A stretch of DNA of 64,000 nucleotides, from positions 13,138,128 through 13,202,127 of the forward strand of contig CM060174.1 in NCBI GenBank assembly GCA_030549775.1. The letters run 5' to 3'. Under the pieces are notes generated by a model that had not been told where the DNA came from, did no database searches, and saw only the letters and a list, made by a program, of their open reading frames with translations. The translations under genes were made by a program, and so were the position numbers. Position 1 is the stretch's first letter. Each line of letters begins with the position of its first letter. Shown piece after piece: positions 61,208 to 64,000 of this stretch. This stretch comes from Tamarix chinensis (taxonomy: Eukaryota > Streptophyta > Magnoliopsida > Caryophyllales > Tamaricaceae).

Positions 61208-62555
61208 CTATACTAACATGCTTTTATAGATATTATGGTAAGCTGCTTCAAAAGGCATATCATGCGTGCGCGGGGGGACAAGGTCCATCTCTGCAGAGAA
61301 ATGCTTTTGAAGTATAATAAAATAGCTACCCATCAAATCAAAGCAAGGATACACAAGCTCAGATAGACCCACTAGGTTTTCTGGTGCACAAAATGTTGGG
61401 AGGCTAAAATGCTCTACATGTAGAAGAAAATCAATATGGCAGAGAAACAGAGGTAACATAAGCACAATTGGGAACACATAAACTGAAGAAAGGTACATAC
61501 GCTGAAAAAGTAGAGGATAGACAATTTTTTTCACTTAATGATGGTTATTTATCACATAGAATCATATCAGAGTTACAATAGATTGCATTGCCCTGGACCG
61601 ATCCATATAGTCAAACTCATCAAGCAAGATAGGCTCAGTTGGGAAGGATTTGAAACCAAGAGTCATGTCAATTAAAGACGAATCTCGAAAATCCAAATAT
61701 CAGTGTCAAGTCAATTCTGCCCCTACTAAGCGCACATCGGATGGATGCTACCCATTTTGTAGCTAATCCATTTTATTTTTATTTTTTTTAAAAGAAGAAT
61801 AAATTAAAATCCCCCCCCCCCCAAAAAAAAAACTACCCAAATGATACCAATAAAAAAATGCATTCCAATGGTGGCACAAATTCCATTAAGTTTACATACC
61901 CCACCTACTTTATTCCTACCAATTTAATATATTAATATCTTATTTATATTAATAAATATATTTTTTAAGTAAATTAATTAATATTGTCGAATTAAATTAT
62001 TTTTATTCGATTTCTTTATTTTATATGGTTTTTCCTTTGGTCATCATTATCAAATATTAGTACAAATCAATTTTAGTTTATTGAGTTTTATTTAATTAAA
62101 GTAATTATTAAATATAATAATTAGTGGTTATTAATTACTATTTATACTGCTAAATTAATCAATTAAATTAATATTATTTAATTATTTAACTACAATTCAA
62201 ATATTATGAATTTACTATCAAATTTTTTTATACTATTTAACTATTATATATATTTAAATTAATTAATTAATTTAATAGTTATTAAAACCTTTAAAATTAA
62301 CCCCTAAAATGGTTGTTAATTAATTAAGCTACAAGAGTTTGAATATTAAATACAAATACAATGATTAAAAGGAAAAATTTTGACAACGATACAACAAGCA
62401 TAACGAAAATTAAGGAAAATACGACAACAATATAACTAGTTCAACAAAATTAAGGAAAATGCAATTGTAGCTATACAAGATAATATTCTTCAAACACCAA
62501 TATACTGGTCACCAAAAATACTCCAAATATATTCAATCGAATCAAACATTAGGCG
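61208..62555. other. Spacer, no gene recognised
   Basis: A 108-codon minus-strand frame (61534-61208) has no conserved feature. A poly-C run at 61811-61822 is followed by poly-A. 61900-62350 is very AT-rich. Confidence 0.4.
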
Positions 62556-62559
62556 GTGA

Positions 62560-63716
62560 TGTGTTTCGGACCATACACCTTCTTTGAAGATACTTTCCAT
62601 GCTTCGAAACATGCTCATAATATTGTTATGTTGAGCTACCATCTAAAATATCAGTCTAACCATACTCATATATCATTTATCCTCAATATGATAAAATCCA
62701 TCATAATTTTTTCCACGGTAGCTACCTCCTATGTAAGTGTTGGGCCTTGTATAATTGCAAACCGTGACTACGATATCCACACTCAACGTCTTTCCTTACT
62801 ATCCCTTCATGTTGACCAAAGAGCTTATTGTGGTGATTGAATGGAATAGATGAATAGGATTAATACCATCGATTAAATAAGAACCTAACTAACAGTGGTT
62901 ACAATTAACTGTACACACAATAGTTGGAGCTACACCATTAACTAGAGATCAACCAAGGATATTTATGTCATCACAATTTACAAGTCCTTGGAGTACCAAA
63001 GAATGCATGTCATATCCACCAATCGCATGAAGCAACTATTTCAAGAACAATATTTGCTTCCCATCCCCTCAAATGTACTAACCTTGCCAAGGCATTGGAA
63101 AATTCTCCCTCTCAAATCTATACTACCCAACATACTAGGAAAATATGTCTCCCCAACATGAAACAAGAATTGAAGGTCCTCTTCCATTAGCCTTCTCAAG
63201 TATTAGCCTCCGAAAATATTAATCACACTTTCAACAAAAAATTTCACACATTTTATTGTTTTTGTTTTTCCAATACCAACCTAGTCATTAGCCACATATA
63301 TTGGTGGACAATCCATAAGCAAGCATTATTATAGCAATAAGGCACTTCTGTAATGGTGATAAGCTACGTTCTCTATGCTTTGAATTGTTGTTGAAAATAT
63401 AGAGCTTCCACTATTCGGAGGAAAATGTGCCTTTGCATCCGAGGTCTAGTGCGAAATTATTAGTCAGTGAATTTTGGATCCTCTGCAAAGTAAACTAAAT
63501 ACAGGCGCTTATATCCTTTCTACATTGGCAAACTACTCTATCTATTCGTTGAGATCTAAGTAATTATTTCATCATTTGATGCTTGCAACATCGATGGCCC
63601 GAGAGGTCAAACATATATTTTTCCACACTTCTCTAAATTTCCTACATCATTGAAATCTTCTTTATTTTTATTTTCATTATAGTTTTGAGGATTCAAACTA
63701 GAACTTGAAAACATGT
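62560..63716 (-). pseudogene. Second Harbinger-type transposase (plant transposon protein), decayed
   Basis: Minus strand: an N-terminal MFSSSSLNPQNYN candidate start near 63716; a LSPLQKCLIAIIMLAYGLS-like segment near 63340 (read across shifts); KTIKCVKFFVESVINIFGG (63275-63215); MEEDLQFLFHVGETYFPSML followed by GSID with the first catalytic Asp (63190-63125); HAFFGTPRT (63015-62990); then the C-terminal EGIVRKDVECGYRS (62810-62770) where the family has the RKDVERAFG motif. Many stops. The arrangement fits the plant PF04827 branch of the Harbinger group, different from the copy at 9563. Confidence 0.7.
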
Positions 63717-64000
63717 AGACTTATAGTTAGGAAATGTACTTAAGCATTCATTTAAGTGTTGGAGATGGAGTGATTGGAGTGTGTAGATACAAAATTTATA
63801 AGAGAAGGGATGGTGTGGTGATGATGATAGTGACTAAAGTGTGAAATCCAAAAAAGCCAAGCAAAACCTATGATAGTCACATGAAGGCATGGGATGCCTC
63901 ACTTCTTTTATAATTGGTCCCACCATGAAGGCCTGGGTAAATTGAATCATAAATTAACTCTAGGCCAGATCACTAAACGCTGAAATTCTAATTAAAGGGC
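63717..64000. other. Right edge, nothing recognised
   Basis: No supported feature; probably the 5' flank of the transposase remnant. Confidence 0.3.

Noticed and set aside
61208..61534. 108-codon minus-strand frame as a PTBP3-like 5' exon
   Set aside because: It has no RRM features and no match to the expected RRM1 words.
1..64000. CRISPR arrays, bacterial operons, rRNA, intact tRNA genes and organelle inserts
   Set aside because: None seen; regular repeats here are microsatellites and LTR motifs, and the coding style is plant nuclear.

Overview
This is nuclear DNA of a flowering plant, probably a dicot; the species cannot be named from the sequence. It is AT-rich, its genes carry many GT-AG introns, and most of it is transposable-element debris. 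It holds two recognisable host genes, both for RNA-binding splicing factors. I see no rRNA, tRNA, CRISPR array or organelle DNA.

Layout: 1-1140, 5' ends of a long-LTR retrotransposon family (minus strand) next to a broken Ty3/gypsy integrase. 3421-10757, a decayed two-gene PIF/Harbinger DNA transposon (Myb/SANT-like gene, then DDE transposase), cut open by a 4.7-kb solo LTR with an exact 5-bp target duplication. About 11985-12170, a Helitron helicase remnant. 12966-29535, the plus-strand RBM39/CAPER-like gene: 13 coding exons, 574 residues, with two hAT-type MITEs and a small solo LTR in its introns. 30061-33906, AT-rich spacer with another MITE. 33907-41034, two solo LTRs of the same long-LTR family, one inserted inside the other in opposite orientation. 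41113-42420, a diverged tandem duplication and a further LTR-like start. 43440-44990, a broken hAT transposase. 45987-46453, a MITE. 47790-51060, an L1-type LINE remnant hit by a copia fragment. 51282-56011, the minus-strand PTBP3-like gene: eight exons coding RRM2-RRM4, with the 5' exons not found. 56757-57707, a large MITE. 61126-61192, a possible SINE. 62560-63716, a second Harbinger-type transposase remnant.

The two host genes point toward each other about 22 kb apart. RBM39 proteins act in early spliceosome assembly with U2AF-type partners; PTB proteins bind pyrimidine tracts and steer alternative splicing. Nothing here shows that the two are functionally linked. The main value of the window is its insertion history: at least seven elements still have readable target-site duplications, so the order of events can be worked out. 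I found no convincing undescribed biological system. The best candidates for a closer look are the split two-gene Harbinger element, the conserved six-copy half-palindrome array inside the long LTRs, and the incomplete PTBP3-like gene.
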